DNA from: Flavobacteriaceae bacterium
Lineage (GTDB): Bacteria > Bacteroidota > Bacteroidia > Flavobacteriales > Flavobacteriaceae
DNA: 64,000 nt
NCBI GenBank assembly: GCA_004762155.1
Contig: SIHP01000001.1
Coordinates: 620,001-684,000 of the forward strand
Reading direction: 5' to 3'
Shown: positions 19,838 to 29,091 of the stretch, piece by piece
Position numbering within the stretch: position 1 is the stretch's first letter
Layout: each line of letters starts with the position of its first letter
The notes under the pieces: generated by a model
The model's input: the letters and a program-made list of their open reading frames with translations, nothing else
Told to the model about the DNA's origin: nothing
The model's database searches: none
Program-made: the position numbers and the translations under genes

Positions 19838-19845
19838 TAAATTTG
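19838..19845 (+). promoter_or_regulatory. -7 box (TAAATTTG) upstream of uvrA
   Basis: TAAATTTG matches the Bacteroidota -7 consensus TAnnTTTG and ends 23 bp before the proposed uvrA TTG start. A properly spaced -33 TTG is not evident, so only the -7 half is supported. Confidence 0.45.
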
Positions 19846-19868
19846 CTTTTCTCTGTAAAAATCTCAAT

Positions 19869-22688
19869 TTGAAAGATCAAGAACATATAGAAGTATACGG
19901 CGCAAGAGTACATAATTTAAAGAATATTGATGTTAAAATTCCGCGAGATAAACTAGTCGTAATCACTGGTTTAAGTGGTAGTGGAAAATCTTCTTTAGCT
20001 TTTGATACTATTTATGCCGAAGGACAACGTCGTTATATTGAAACTTTTTCTGCTTACGCACGTCAGTTTTTAGGCGGATTAGAACGACCTGATGTTGATA
20101 AAATAGACGGACTTTCTCCTGTGATTTCTATTGAACAAAAAACGACTAATAAAAGTCCGCGTTCTACCGTTGGAACAATTACAGAAATTTACGATTTCTT
20201 ACGTTTATTATTTGCGCGTGCCTCAGATGCGTATTCGTTTAACACAAATGAAAAAATGATAAGTTATTCTGATGAGCGTATTAAAGAATTAATTTTATCT
20301 GATTTTGCAGAAAAAAGAATTGCAGTACTTGCTCCTTTAATCAAATCAAGAAAAGGACATTATCGCGAATTATTTGAACAAATATCAAAACAAGGTTTTG
20401 TGCGTGTTCGTGTAGATGGAGAAATTCGTGAGATTGTAAAAGGAATGAAATTAGACCGATACAAAACACACGATATAGAAGTTGTTATTGATAGATTGGT
20501 TGTAAACGACGCATCAGAAAAACGCTTAGAAGAAACAATTAAAACCGCATTATATGCTGGTGATAATATTTTAATGGTGATTGATGTAGATGATGTAAAC
20601 CCACGTTATTTTAGTAGAGAACTCATGTGTCCTACCACCGGAATCGCATATCCAAATCCTGAACCAAACTCTTTTTCTTTTAACTCACCAAAAGGTGCTT
20701 GTAACACCTGTAACGGATTAGGTATTACAAATGAAATCAACTTAAAAAAAGTAATTCCAGACGATAATATTCCTATTAAAAATGGAGGAATTGTACCTTT
20801 AGGAGAACAAAAAAACAGTTGGATTTTTAAGCAACTTCAAAATATAGCTGATCGTTATAAATTTAAACTAACAGATCCTATAAATAAAATACCAAAAGAA
20901 GCTTTAAATGTAATACTCCACGGAGGAAATGAAACTTTTAAAATATCATCTAAAGACTTAGGTGTTACGCGTAATTATGAAATAGATTTTGAAGGAATTA
21001 TTGCTTTTATAGAAAGTCAGTATAAAGATGCTGAAAGCACTACAATTAAACGTTGGGCAAAAGGATTTATGGATGAAGTTTCTTGTAAATCTTGTAATGG
21101 AAATCGATTAAAAAAAGAAGCGCTTCATTTTAAAATTACAGACAAAAATATTAGTGATTTAGCTAAAATGGATGTTGTTGAGTTGGCAAACTGGTTTGCA
21201 AATATTGAAAAACAATTATCTAAAAAGCAATTAAAAATAGGTTCGGAAATTATTAAAGAAATCCGAACTCGAATTCAGTTTTTATTAGATGTTGGTTTGG
21301 ATTATTTAACGCTAGACAGAACTTCAAAATCACTTTCTGGTGGAGAAGCACAACGTATTCGTTTGGCAACTCAAATTGGATCGCAATTAGTTGGTGTTTT
21401 ATATATTTTAGATGAGCCAAGTATTGGTTTACATCAACGAGATAATGAAAAACTAATTCAGTCTTTAATTAAACTTCGTGATGTTGGAAACTCTGTCTTA
21501 GTTGTAGAACACGATAAAGACATGATAGAAAAAGCTGATTTTGTTTTAGATATTGGTCCAGGAGCTGGTCGTTTTGGTGGTGAAATTGTTAGCGAAGGCA
21601 CTTTTACTGATTTAAAAAATCAAAACACCTTAACTGCTGATTATTTATCCGACAGAAAAAAAATTGAGATCCCTAAAAAGCGAAGAGAAGGAAACGGAAA
21701 AACTATAAAGTTATCTGGCGCAACTGGTAACAACTTAAAAAATGTTACCGTTGAATTTCCTTTAGGGAAAATGATTTGTGTTACTGGTGTTTCTGGAAGC
21801 GGAAAATCTTCTTTAATAAACGGAACATTATATCCTATTTTAAATGCTCATATATACAGAGGTGTTAAAAAACCAATGCCGTATAAAAAAATTGAAGGTT
21901 TAGAACATATTGACAAAGTTATTGATATTGATCAATCTCCTATTGGAAGAACACCACGTTCTAATCCTGCAACTTATACAGGTGTTTTTGGCGAGGTACG
22001 TAGTTTATTTGCAAAAACCCCAGAAGCTTTAATAAGAGGCTACAAACCAGGTCGTTTTAGTTTTAATGTAAAAGGCGGACGTTGTGAAACTTGCCAAGGT
22101 GGTGGTTTACGTGTTATTGAAATGAACTTTTTACCAGATGTTCATGTGGAGTGTGAAACCTGCCAAGGAAAGCGTTTTAACAGAGAAACTTTAGAAATTC
22201 GTTACAAAGGAAAATCTATTTCTGATGTTTTACAAATGACTATTGATGAAGCTGTTGTTTTCTTTGAAAACATTCCTAAAATATATAGAAAAATAAAAAC
22301 GATTAAAGATGTTGGCTTAGGTTATATTACACTTGGACAACAATCTACAACTTTATCAGGTGGAGAAGCACAACGTATAAAATTAGCTACAGAATTATCA
22401 AAACGAGATACAGGAAATACTTTTTATATTTTAGATGAACCAACTACTGGTTTACACTTTGAAGACATTCGTGTTTTAATGGAGGTTTTAGACAAACTTG
22501 CCAATAAAGGAAACACCGTTTTAATTATAGAACATAATATGGACGTTATTAAACTTGCCGATTATATTATAGATGTTGGTATGGAAGGTGGAAAAGGTGG
22601 TGGGAAAATCTTGGTAAAAGGAACTCCTGAAGAAGTTGCTAAACATAAAAAAAGCTATACAGCTAAGTTTTTAAAAAAGGAGTTGTAA
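19869..22688 (+). CDS. uvrA: excinuclease ABC subunit A
   Basis: The damage-recognition ATPase of nucleotide excision repair, 939 residues. It has two ABC modules: Walker [11 protein letters not shown] and [10 protein letters not shown], signatures [11 protein letters not shown] and [11 protein letters not shown], and Walker [12 protein letters not shown] and [11 protein letters not shown]. There is a zinc site in each half (CNTCNGLG...CKSCNGNR, and CETCQGGG...CETCQGKR). The frame opens with a TTG ([20 protein letters not shown]); no ATG is available before the conserved ARVHNLKNI, so the TTG is accepted. It is monocistronic, with a terminator directly after. Confidence 0.97.
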   Translation: MKDQEHIEVYGARVHNLKNIDVKIPRDKLVVITGLSGSGKSSLAFDTIYAEGQRRYIETFSAYARQFLGGLERPDVDKIDGLSPVISIEQKTTNKSPRSTVGTITEIYDFLRLLFARASDAYSFNTNEKMISYSDERIKELILSDFAEKRIAVLAPLIKSRKGHYRELFEQISKQGFVRVRVDGEIREIVKGMKLDRYKTHDIEVVIDRLVVNDASEKRLEETIKTALYAGDNILMVIDVDDVNPRYFSRELMCPTTGIAYPNPEPNSFSFNSPKGACNTCNGLGITNEINLKKVIPDDNIPIKNGGIVPLGEQKNSWIFKQLQNIADRYKFKLTDPINKIPKEALNVILHGGNETFKISSKDLGVTRNYEIDFEGIIAFIESQYKDAESTTIKRWAKGFMDEVSCKSCNGNRLKKEALHFKITDKNISDLAKMDVVELANWFANIEKQLSKKQLKIGSEIIKEIRTRIQFLLDVGLDYLTLDRTSKSLSGGEAQRIRLATQIGSQLVGVLYILDEPSIGLHQRDNEKLIQSLIKLRDVGNSVLVVEHDKDMIEKADFVLDIGPGAGRFGGEIVSEGTFTDLKNQNTLTADYLSDRKKIEIPKKRREGNGKTIKLSGATGNNLKNVTVEFPLGKMICVTGVSGSGKSSLINGTLYPILNAHIYRGVKKPMPYKKIEGLEHIDKVIDIDQSPIGRTPRSNPATYTGVFGEVRSLFAKTPEALIRGYKPGRFSFNVKGGRCETCQGGGLRVIEMNFLPDVHVECETCQGKRFNRETLEIRYKGKSISDVLQMTIDEAVVFFENIPKIYRKIKTIKDVGLGYITLGQQSTTLSGGEAQRIKLATELSKRDTGNTFYILDEPTTGLHFEDIRVLMEVLDKLANKGNTVLIIEHNMDVIKLADYIIDVGMEGGKGGGKILVKGTPEEVAKHKKSYTAKFLKKEL

Positions 22689-22706
22689 AACAATAACTCC
22701 TTTTTT
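22673..22706 (+). terminator. uvrA terminator
   Basis: AAAAAAGGAGTT and AACTCCTTTTTT form a stem overlapping the end of uvrA, followed by a T-run. The hairpin begins inside the last codons. Confidence 0.75.
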
Positions 22707-22855
22707 AAAACACTTTTTTTGTTAAATTATTTTCTTTAACCAATCTTATTTCATAGATTTATTTTCGAAATGAAGATTAAAATTGCTATCCTTTCATTCA
22801 CCCTATTGATATAATTAAATTATTATTTATTCTTTAATGAATAATAAGTAAAGAT

Positions 22856-22872
22856 ATTCTTTCGCGAAGAAT
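22856..22872. promoter_or_regulatory. inverted repeat upstream of the GG-leader peptide gene
   Basis: ATTCTT-TCGCG-AAGAAT is a 6-bp inverted repeat with a 5-bp centre, 65 bp before the peptide ATG. It could be an operator; nothing else supports this. Confidence 0.3.
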
Positions 22873-22937
22873 AGACATAAACCTTGAGTGTCTTTAAATT
22901 GTTCAAGGATTTAATTAAATATATTAAATCATTTATT

Positions 22938-23114
22938 ATGAAAAATTCAATTTTAAATTTAGGAAAAACATTAAACAAGGCAGAACAAAAAAATATTTAT
23001 GGAGGTTACAAAACAAAAGAATCTTGTGACGCTATGGATGGATTTTGGGGGTTAAGTCTTAACACTGGCAAATGGTGTTGTACTATCCCTAGCACTAACA
23101 CAAGCTACTGTTAA
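22938..23114 (+). CDS. GG-leader, bacteriocin-like peptide precursor with four cysteines
   Basis: A 58-residue precursor. The start at 22938 (MKNSILNLGKTLNKAEQK) gives the typical Bacteroidota leader; an upstream in-frame extension of 18 codons does not fit. The leader ends in YGG (residues 21-23), the double-glycine site cut by peptidase-containing ABC transporters (C39 family). The predicted core is 35 residues with Cys at core positions 7, 24, 25 and 35, the last being the C-terminal residue. No exporter or modification enzyme is in this window, so it is an orphan precursor relying on a distant transporter. Antimicrobial or signalling function is inferred. Its own terminator follows. Confidence 0.75.
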   Translation: MKNSILNLGKTLNKAEQKNIYGGYKTKESCDAMDGFWGLSLNTGKWCCTIPSTNTSYC

Positions 23115-23125
23115 TTTTCAAATTT

Positions 23126-23155
23126 TAAAGTGAGGGTATTTCCTCACTTTTTCTT
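23126..23155 (+). terminator. terminator of the GG-leader peptide gene
   Basis: AAAGTGAGG-GTATTT-CCTCACTTT followed by TTCTTTT lies 12 bp after the peptide stop. It separates this gene from the convergent anti-sigma-like gene. Confidence 0.8.
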
Positions 23156-23239
23156 TTAATCTAAATATTTAAGCACTCATATTTAGTAAATAATTCTCTT
23201 AAGGAAGAACAAATATATTTTTAGAACATCAAATTTATA

Positions 23240-24031
23240 TTATAATTCTCCTAATAATCCTTTAGCTTTCTCTTTTTTGAAATATGAATTATCAATTATA
23301 GTTTTAAGACTCTTTTTTGCTTTCTCTATTTGATCCGATTTTAAATACAACAAACTCTTATACCAATACCCTTTTTCAGCATCAATTAAATCTGAATTTA
23401 TCAATTTATCTAAAGTAACTTCTCCTTCCTTATATCGCTTGAGTTCAATATAAGCTATTGCCTCATATATATAAACCGAACTATTATTCTTTTCTTTAAT
23501 ACGAACTTTATTAAAAAAGGTTAAACACTCTTGGTATTTCCCTTTTTTAAACAAGACTTCAGCTTCCAATAAATCATCAGAGTTTTCATTTCCTCTTGTT
23601 AATGAAGATGTTAACTCATTCAATGCTATATTTTCTGCATACAACTTATTATTATCTATTGGAGACTTCAGAAAAACAGTAAAAGTAATTACTAAAATTG
23701 CCGCTATAGCTGCTAAAGTAGCAATAAGAGGTATTACTTTGTTAGGTTTTTTAGTATTATAATCAACACTAACCTTCTCTATTATTTCTTTAAGTTGTTG
23801 TGTCTCTTCCTCTTCAAAAACTTCAGTATACTGTTCTATCTCTTTTGATTCAATTGCGTCTACAAAACTCCATTCATCGTTATTAAGAGTTTCAAAAAGT
23901 TGTTTTTCAAAAATATAATATTCACGAAAACTTTCATCAACATCAACTCTTTGAAGAAAATTTCTTTTCTCTTCTTTAGATAGTTCGTCTCTTAAAAAAC
24001 GTTCTATTAATATATCGTCTTCTAAATTCAT
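23240..24031 (-). CDS. membrane TPR protein, probable anti-sigma factor
   Basis: A 263-residue protein. Its cytoplasmic N-terminus (LEDDILIERFLRDELSKEEKRNFLQRV) resembles the helical sigma-binding region seen in Bacteroidota anti-sigma-like proteins. One transmembrane segment follows (VIPLIATLAAIAAILVITF, about residues 99-117), then periplasmic TPR-like repeats (EVLFKKGKYQECLTFFNKV; AYIELKRYKEGEVTLDKL; YLKSDQIEKAKKSLKTI). It overlaps the preceding sigma gene by four bases (ATGA), a strong sign of coupled expression and a functional pair. The direct anti-sigma activity is inferred from topology and linkage. Confidence 0.75.
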   Translation of the reverse strand: MNLEDDILIERFLRDELSKEEKRNFLQRVDVDESFREYYIFEKQLFETLNNDEWSFVDAIESKEIEQYTEVFEEEETQQLKEIIEKVSVDYNTKKPNKVIPLIATLAAIAAILVITFTVFLKSPIDNNKLYAENIALNELTSSLTRGNENSDDLLEAEVLFKKGKYQECLTFFNKVRIKEKNNSSVYIYEAIAYIELKRYKEGEVTLDKLINSDLIDAEKGYWYKSLLYLKSDQIEKAKKSLKTIIDNSYFKKEKAKGLLGEL

Positions 24032-24585
24032 ATCTCTTTCAATGAGTTAAATCGTGTGTCTTGTTTAATTAATTCTGTCAATTTCTTTTTACATTTAAAA
24101 ACACGTTGTCGTACAACTGTTTCTGAATTATAATCTGTTGAAGCAACAATCTCTGCATATGAGATTTTTGCAAAGAACATAGAAAGTATGTTTTTACAGT
24201 TTCCTGAGATTTCATTTAATTTTTCTACAAATAATTCTTGTCTTTTTTGTTCTACAATTGCACAAGAATCATCTACATATTCACTCACCTGTTCCATTTC
24301 TTCCTTATTTGTTACCCGCTTTTTATGAGAAATTAATTCTCTTCTCCATAAATTTTTACAAACGGTAAATAAATAAGCATCAAAACTGCTCTTTATTTGT
24401 ATGTTTTCTTTCTTATGCCGAACTGCTATTTGTAATAATGCTTTTTGAAAAATATCTTCTGCATCTTGAGTATTTCCTTTGTTTTGTAACACAAATCTTT
24501 TTACCGCAGGAAAACTAATTGTGTATATTTTTTTTATACTCTTTGCATTTCCTCCTACCAATGCATCTAAGGGATTCACTATCAT
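24028..24585 (-). CDS. ECF-type RNA polymerase sigma factor
   Basis: A 185-residue sigma-70 family factor with only regions 2 and 4. Region 2 is visible in NTQDAEDIFQKALLQI and FDAYLFTVCKNLWRREL. Region 4 is in ISYAEIVASTDYNSETVVRQ with the following basic helix FKCKKKLTELI. Such factors direct RNA polymerase to a small regulon and are held by a membrane anti-sigma, here the overlapping downstream gene. It is divergent from the lipoprotein/TPR-CHAT operon across a 101-bp region with a 30-bp palindrome, which makes that operon a natural candidate target. Confidence 0.88.
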   Translation of the reverse strand: MIVNPLDALVGGNAKSIKKIYTISFPAVKRFVLQNKGNTQDAEDIFQKALLQIAVRHKKENIQIKSSFDAYLFTVCKNLWRRELISHKKRVTNKEEMEQVSEYVDDSCAIVEQKRQELFVEKLNEISGNCKNILSMFFAKISYAEIVASTDYNSETVVRQRVFKCKKKLTELIKQDTRFNSLKEI

Positions 24586-24602
24586 TATATAAAATTAGAA
24601 CA

Positions 24603-24661
24603 CAAAAATATAATTTTTTACTTTTGCGCGGGTAACATTTTATAATATTATAAACTGTTAC
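24603..24661. promoter_or_regulatory. divergent promoter region with a 30-bp near-perfect palindrome
   Basis: Positions 24632-24661 form a palindrome with a single mismatched pair: arms GTAACA / TGTTAC flank the perfect core TTATAATATTATAA. Just to its left, TACTTTTG (24619-24626, plus strand) fits the -7 consensus, so transcription toward the lipoprotein gene would start at or in the palindrome. TATTTTTG on the minus strand (24603-24610) fits a -7 for the sigma gene. GTAAC at the arm also resembles some ECF -35 elements. The palindrome is a good operator candidate for controlling both directions. Confidence 0.55.
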
Positions 24662-24686
24662 ACAGAAAACAGAATACCTACCACAC

Positions 24687-25154
24687 ATGAAAAAATTATT
24701 TTTACTTGGCTTAATTGGCTTATTTACCATTGTTGCTTGTCAGCAAAATGAAGAATTGACATCTGAAGAAGAAGAAGTAACTCTAGGCGCTAGAGGTTTT
24801 ACCAATCTTGAGAATGAAGATGGAAGCCCAGTTACAACTAACCAATTAAACGGTTACATCTATCAAACATTTTTTATTCAGTACAACAGTAATACAACTG
24901 AACAAGAAAGGCAAGAGATATTAGCGTATTACTCCTCTATAGAAATGGATAGATGGACTTTTTTTTCTTTAAAAACATGTACGCAAGATATAGAAATATG
25001 GACTTTTGTAATTACTAAAAAAGATTACATAAATGACCTGGTCATTGATCCTGAAAAAGATAATAAAGATAATAAAGATAATAGTGATAGTGAAATAAAT
25101 GAAATACCGTTATTAGCTAAATTTACAATTATTGAACCTACAAACTGTGATTAA
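24687..25154 (+). CDS. small lipoprotein of unknown function, linked to TPR-CHAT gene
   Basis: A 155-residue protein with a lipoprotein signal: MKKLFLLGLIGLFTIVAC, with lipid-modified C18 followed by QQNEE. The mature part is acidic (TSEEEEVTLG) and includes a low-complexity DNKDNKDNSDSE segment encoded by a short DNA repeat near 25062-25090. I recognise no family. The stop overlaps the GTG start of the downstream TPR-CHAT gene, so the two are translated together and probably work together. It could be an envelope sensor or substrate of the CHAT protein; that is inference. Confidence 0.7.
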   Translation: MKKLFLLGLIGLFTIVACQQNEELTSEEEEVTLGARGFTNLENEDGSPVTTNQLNGYIYQTFFIQYNSNTTEQERQEILAYYSSIEMDRWTFFSLKTCTQDIEIWTFVITKKDYINDLVIDPEKDNKDNKDNSDSEINEIPLLAKFTIIEPTNCD

Positions 25155-27891
25155 AATAAAACTCTTTTGGCTATTCTTATTGATCTATTCGTTGTTGAAT
25201 AGCCAAAATTGCTATGATTCTTTTTTAAGAATTAAAAAAAACAAAAATAGCACAAATCAGTTTCAGGTAAATAAATTACTTTCAGATTGTTATACCGATA
25301 CTTATAAAAAAATTGAAATAGCTCATTATTTTTCAATTTATTTTTTCAAAAACAGACAAATATCACTTGCTACTAAATATGCTCAATTAGAAGTTAACTA
25401 TCATAGAAAAATCAAAGAAAAAAATATAAGTTATGAACAAGCACTCTTCAATTTAGGTAAATTTTTGTACAGAGAAAAAAAATATGACGAAGCTATTAAA
25501 TGTTTTTCTGAAATCACTAATTTAAAAATATCATTAAATAAAACTGCTGTTTCCTATAATGAACTAAACATATGTTACAGAGAAAAAGGAGAATTATACA
25601 AAGCGATTAAGTTTGCTGAAAAAGGAATAAATTTATTGGAAAACACTGATCGTTATTCGCATTTATTTAGCATGTATATAAATACATCAAACACCTACAA
25701 CATAATAAACTCAAAAAAATCATCTTTTTTAAGCTTAAACTTACTAGAAAAGGGAAGTGTATTACAAATAGATCATAAAGAACTTCAAAAAAAGGATAAC
25801 TACTTTTTTTTAAACTCCTCTAAAGCTAACTCTTTTAGCAACCTATACGAGTTTTACAAAAAAAAAGATATTGGTAATAAAAAACTCATTGAAACTTTTT
25901 TCGGAAAATGTAAAAAACATCATGAGAAAAATTTAGAAATTGGTTTTAAGTATAAGGATTCTTCATTAATTAATAGTAGCTATATAAACTTAGGCGATTT
26001 GTATTTAACTGAAGAAAAAGATAGTGCTTTATATTTTTTAAAAAAAAGTTTAGATTTCCATACCAATAATAATTATACAAAAAACATAAGCTACAACAAT
26101 ATATCTAAATTCTACCTCCAAAAAGGGTATTATAAAAAAGCACTGCTAAATATTAACAAATCTTTAAACCATATTTTTAATATTGATGAAAACAAATTAA
26201 ACTTTACGCCTTCTTACTTACAACTTTTAGATTCTAATAAAAGAAAACTTATTTTTAGTTATTTAAAAAATAAAATAAAGATACTTAATGCTTTACATTC
26301 AGAAACAAAAAACAAAAATTATTTAAATCAAGCTATTGAAACTGTAAATATAGCAGACCGTCTGGTTAATATTATTATTGATTATAGTAGTGAAACTAAC
26401 AACAAATTACTTTGGAGAAAAAAAGTTTCGGAAGCTTATTTATTAGGTACTAAAGCTGCCTATTTACTAAAAGATATAAATACCATGTTTTATTTTATGG
26501 AAAAAAGCAAAGCTTTATTGTTATTACAAGACATAAAACAAAACATTACGCAAAATAATTTACCAAAAAAAATAACTTACAAAAGATTAACAGCCAAAAA
26601 AAGCATTTTACAGTTAGACGATTTCATCAACAAACACCAAGAAAACAATACCTATACTAAAGAAAAAGATTCTTTATTCTTTCTTAAAAAAGAATATGAA
26701 ACTTTTAATGACTCTTTAAAATTGATATACCCTGATTATTTTAATGAAAAATCAGACATCGATCTTGTCAGTTTAAAAGACACGAAAAATAAATTAGATG
26801 ATAATACTATTCTTATTTCCTATATCTCAAACAACATAAATATTAAAGAAAAAGCCTTATTCGGTTTGGCTATTTCTAAAAACAAAGAATTCGCGTTTGA
26901 AGTTGAAAATTTTAATGAATTAGTTGATGATTTGAAAATCTATAAAAACTTAATCAAACAACCTTTTACAATAAAAGAAGACATTAATAAATTTAAAAAC
27001 ATTTCTTATAACTTATATAACAACCTTTTTCCGAGTGACAGTTTAAAAGAAGCTATAAAAGGCAAACGTTTAATTATAATACCAGATGTTACATTTGAAA
27101 ACATTCCTTTTGAAGCTTTAAATGCAAATAAAGAAGGTTTAAACTATTTAATTGAGAACAACACTATAAGTTATGCATATTCTTTCTCTTTTTTAACTCA
27201 AAATACAGCTATAAAAAGAAAAGTACAACAAGGCTTTAGTGCTTTTGCTCCTATTAATTTCAGTAATAATCTTTCACCTTTATTAACAACTAAAAATGAA
27301 ATTACCCAGATCAATGCAACCTTAAATGGAACTATCTTTTTAAACGAAAACGCAACTAAAGACTCTTTTATAAAAAACAGCACTGATTTTAAGATTATAC
27401 ATTTAGCTACACATGCTAAATCTTCTAATAAACCTGAAATTTATTTTTCTAAAGATACTTTAAAACTTCATGAATTGTACACACATAAGATTAATGCTGA
27501 TTTAGTTACTTTAAGCGCTTGTGAAACAAATTTAGGAGAAGTAAATCAAGGGGAAGGTGTTTTTAGTTTAGCCAGAGGATTTTGCTATTCTGGTGCAAAT
27601 ACAGTTATTTCTTCTCTTTGGAATGTAAACGATACTTCTACTTCTTTTTTAATGACCAACTTTTATGAAAACCTGAAAAATAACCACACAAAAGTTGATG
27701 CTTTAACCAATGCTAAAAGAAAATACTTAAAAGAGCATTCATTATCTGAAAGATCTCCCTACTATTGGGCTTCTTTTGTGCTTATTGGAGACACTAGCAA
27801 AACTTTTGAAAACAATTATTCCTTATACTTCTTCTTAGCTTTTATAATTTTTCTAATTACTATTTTTCTTTTTTTTAAAATTAAAAAGTAA
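25147..27891 (+). CDS. TPR-CHAT domain protein (caspase-like peptidase) with C-terminal membrane anchor
   Basis: A 914-residue protein from a GTG start that overlaps the lipoprotein stop; a TTG 15 bp upstream is in frame but less likely. The N-terminal segment (IKIKLFWLFLLIYSLLNSQ) is a signal sequence. Residues about 90-470 hold TPR-like repeats (FNLGKFLYREKKYDEAIKCF; YKKALLNINKSL). The C-terminal half is a CHAT domain with the catalytic pair H756 (IHLATHAKSS) and C792 (LSACETNLGE), then the conserved GANTVISSLWNVND. A hydrophobic anchor (LYFFLAFIIFLITIFLFF) ends in KIKK. CHAT domains are caspase-clan proteases, known in signalling and in TPR-CHAT defence effectors. The topology suggests a periplasm-facing enzyme. 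Confidence 0.88.
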   Translation: MIKIKLFWLFLLIYSLLNSQNCYDSFLRIKKNKNSTNQFQVNKLLSDCYTDTYKKIEIAHYFSIYFFKNRQISLATKYAQLEVNYHRKIKEKNISYEQALFNLGKFLYREKKYDEAIKCFSEITNLKISLNKTAVSYNELNICYREKGELYKAIKFAEKGINLLENTDRYSHLFSMYINTSNTYNIINSKKSSFLSLNLLEKGSVLQIDHKELQKKDNYFFLNSSKANSFSNLYEFYKKKDIGNKKLIETFFGKCKKHHEKNLEIGFKYKDSSLINSSYINLGDLYLTEEKDSALYFLKKSLDFHTNNNYTKNISYNNISKFYLQKGYYKKALLNINKSLNHIFNIDENKLNFTPSYLQLLDSNKRKLIFSYLKNKIKILNALHSETKNKNYLNQAIETVNIADRLVNIIIDYSSETNNKLLWRKKVSEAYLLGTKAAYLLKDINTMFYFMEKSKALLLLQDIKQNITQNNLPKKITYKRLTAKKSILQLDDFINKHQENNTYTKEKDSLFFLKKEYETFNDSLKLIYPDYFNEKSDIDLVSLKDTKNKLDDNTILISYISNNINIKEKALFGLAISKNKEFAFEVENFNELVDDLKIYKNLIKQPFTIKEDINKFKNISYNLYNNLFPSDSLKEAIKGKRLIIIPDVTFENIPFEALNANKEGLNYLIENNTISYAYSFSFLTQNTAIKRKVQQGFSAFAPINFSNNLSPLLTTKNEITQINATLNGTIFLNENATKDSFIKNSTDFKIIHLATHAKSSNKPEIYFSKDTLKLHELYTHKINADLVTLSACETNLGEVNQGEGVFSLARGFCYSGANTVISSLWNVNDTSTSFLMTNFYENLKNNHTKVDALTNAKRKYLKEHSLSERSPYYWASFVLIGDTSKTFENNYSLYFFLAFIIFLITIFLFFKIKK

Positions 27892-28324
27892 TTTTATTTC
27901 CTTTCAAATTAAAACTATATCGTCATTATTAACTAACAAACAAGCTATTTACTTAACCATATTCATTCTTTAAAAACTCACTAAACTAAATTTATTTTTT
28001 TCTTTATAAAAAAGGGTAACGTTTTATTCTTTTTGGAACACTAGTGTAAATAATCCTTTTTAAAATAAACTAATACCACATTAAAAAAATTAAAAGAGAT
28101 TAAATGAAAAAGAGTTTCGCGTCATTACGGGAGAATTGCAATGAAAAAGCAAAAAAAAGATAAGATTTACTTCTTATCTTTTTTGTTTTTTAAAACATCT
28201 AAGGATCACTGCTTATTATCAAAATTCACATAATTTATTCATAATTTAAATTCATATAAAAAAAAGAACTAAATTAGCAAGCTTGCTTAAGCAGAAAAGA
28301 ATTATAAAATAAAAGTGATTAAAA
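27892..28324. other. 433-bp spacer with hairpin and possible dispersed-repeat fragment
   Basis: No convincing gene. Near 28115-28150 the sequence TTTCGCGTCATTACGGGAG then AATTGCAATG loosely resembles the dispersed CGTCATTGCGAG-type element known from many bacterial genomes, in a degraded form. It is followed by AAAGATAAG-attta-CTTATCTTT and a T-run (28151-28188), a plausible plus-strand terminator. A 19-codon frame starts at 28104 but has no support. Confidence 0.35.
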
Positions 28325-29032
28325 ATGACAAATGACGATAGAAAAATCCGCGAAAAATTGCAACAAAAAACGTGGAATGAGATAAAAACAAACGATTCTT
28401 GGGCTATTTTTAAAATTATGGCTGAGTTTGTTGATGGTTATGAAAGATTAAGCAAAATTGGACCTTGTGTTTCTATTTTTGGTTCAGCTCGTACAAAACC
28501 AGATCATCCTTATTATAAATTAGCTGAAGAAGTTGCCTTTAAATTAACTCAAAATGGTTTTGGGGTAATTACTGGTGGTGGACCTGGTATTATGGAAGCT
28601 GGTAATAAAGGTGCGAATCGTGGTAAAGGTACTTCGGTGGGTTTAAATATTGAATTGCCTTTTGAACAACATGATAATCCTTGGATTGATCCAGGAAAAA
28701 GTTTAGATTTCGATTACTTTTTTGTTCGTAAAGTAATGTTTGTAAAATACTCACAAGGTTTTGTTGTTATGCCAGGTGGTTTTGGTACAATGGATGAACT
28801 TTTTGAAGCAATTACCTTAATTCAAACACAAAAAATCGGAAGGTTTCCAATTGTTTTAGTTGGTAAAAAATTCTGGGGTGGTTTGTTAGACTGGATTAAA
28901 AACACATTATTAGAAGAAGGAAATATTAGTGAAAAAGATTTAAATTTATTTAGAGTTGTTGATACTGCTGACGAAGCTGTAGAACATCTTAATAAATTCT
29001 ATGAAAAATATCAATTAAAACCGAACTTCTAA
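28325..29032 (+). CDS. LOG-family protein (TIGR00730 Rossmann fold)
   Basis: A 235-residue protein of the LOG (LONELY GUY) family. Members release the free base from nucleoside 5'-monophosphates, classically cytokinin ribotides. The phosphate-binding motif GGGPGIMEAGNKGA and the signature PGGFGTMDELFE are both present. An N-terminal extension (about 40 residues) precedes the family core SIFGSARTKP. In bacteria the physiological substrate is often unknown. It is monocistronic with a terminator directly after. Confidence 0.88.
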   Translation: MTNDDRKIREKLQQKTWNEIKTNDSWAIFKIMAEFVDGYERLSKIGPCVSIFGSARTKPDHPYYKLAEEVAFKLTQNGFGVITGGGPGIMEAGNKGANRGKGTSVGLNIELPFEQHDNPWIDPGKSLDFDYFFVRKVMFVKYSQGFVVMPGGFGTMDELFEAITLIQTQKIGRFPIVLVGKKFWGGLLDWIKNTLLEEGNISEKDLNLFRVVDTADEAVEHLNKFYEKYQLKPNF

Positions 29033-29050
29033 AAAATAAACTTTATATTC

Positions 29051-29084
29051 AACTCGTTGTTAAAACAACGAGTTTTTATTTTTT
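29051..29084 (+). terminator. terminator after the LOG gene
   Basis: Stem ACTCGTTGT / ACAACGAGT followed by TTTTTATTTTTT, about 20 bp after the stop. Confidence 0.85.
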
Positions 29085-29091
29085 AGATACA

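Noticed and set aside
22884..22937. N-terminal extension of the GG-leader peptide
   Set aside because: The 18 added residues do not fit the leader family, whose pattern begins at MKNSILNLGK.
28104..28163. A 19-codon frame (MKKSFASLRENCNE...)
   Set aside because: It lies over the repeat-like sequence and has no conservation evidence; any frame through that element would look similar.
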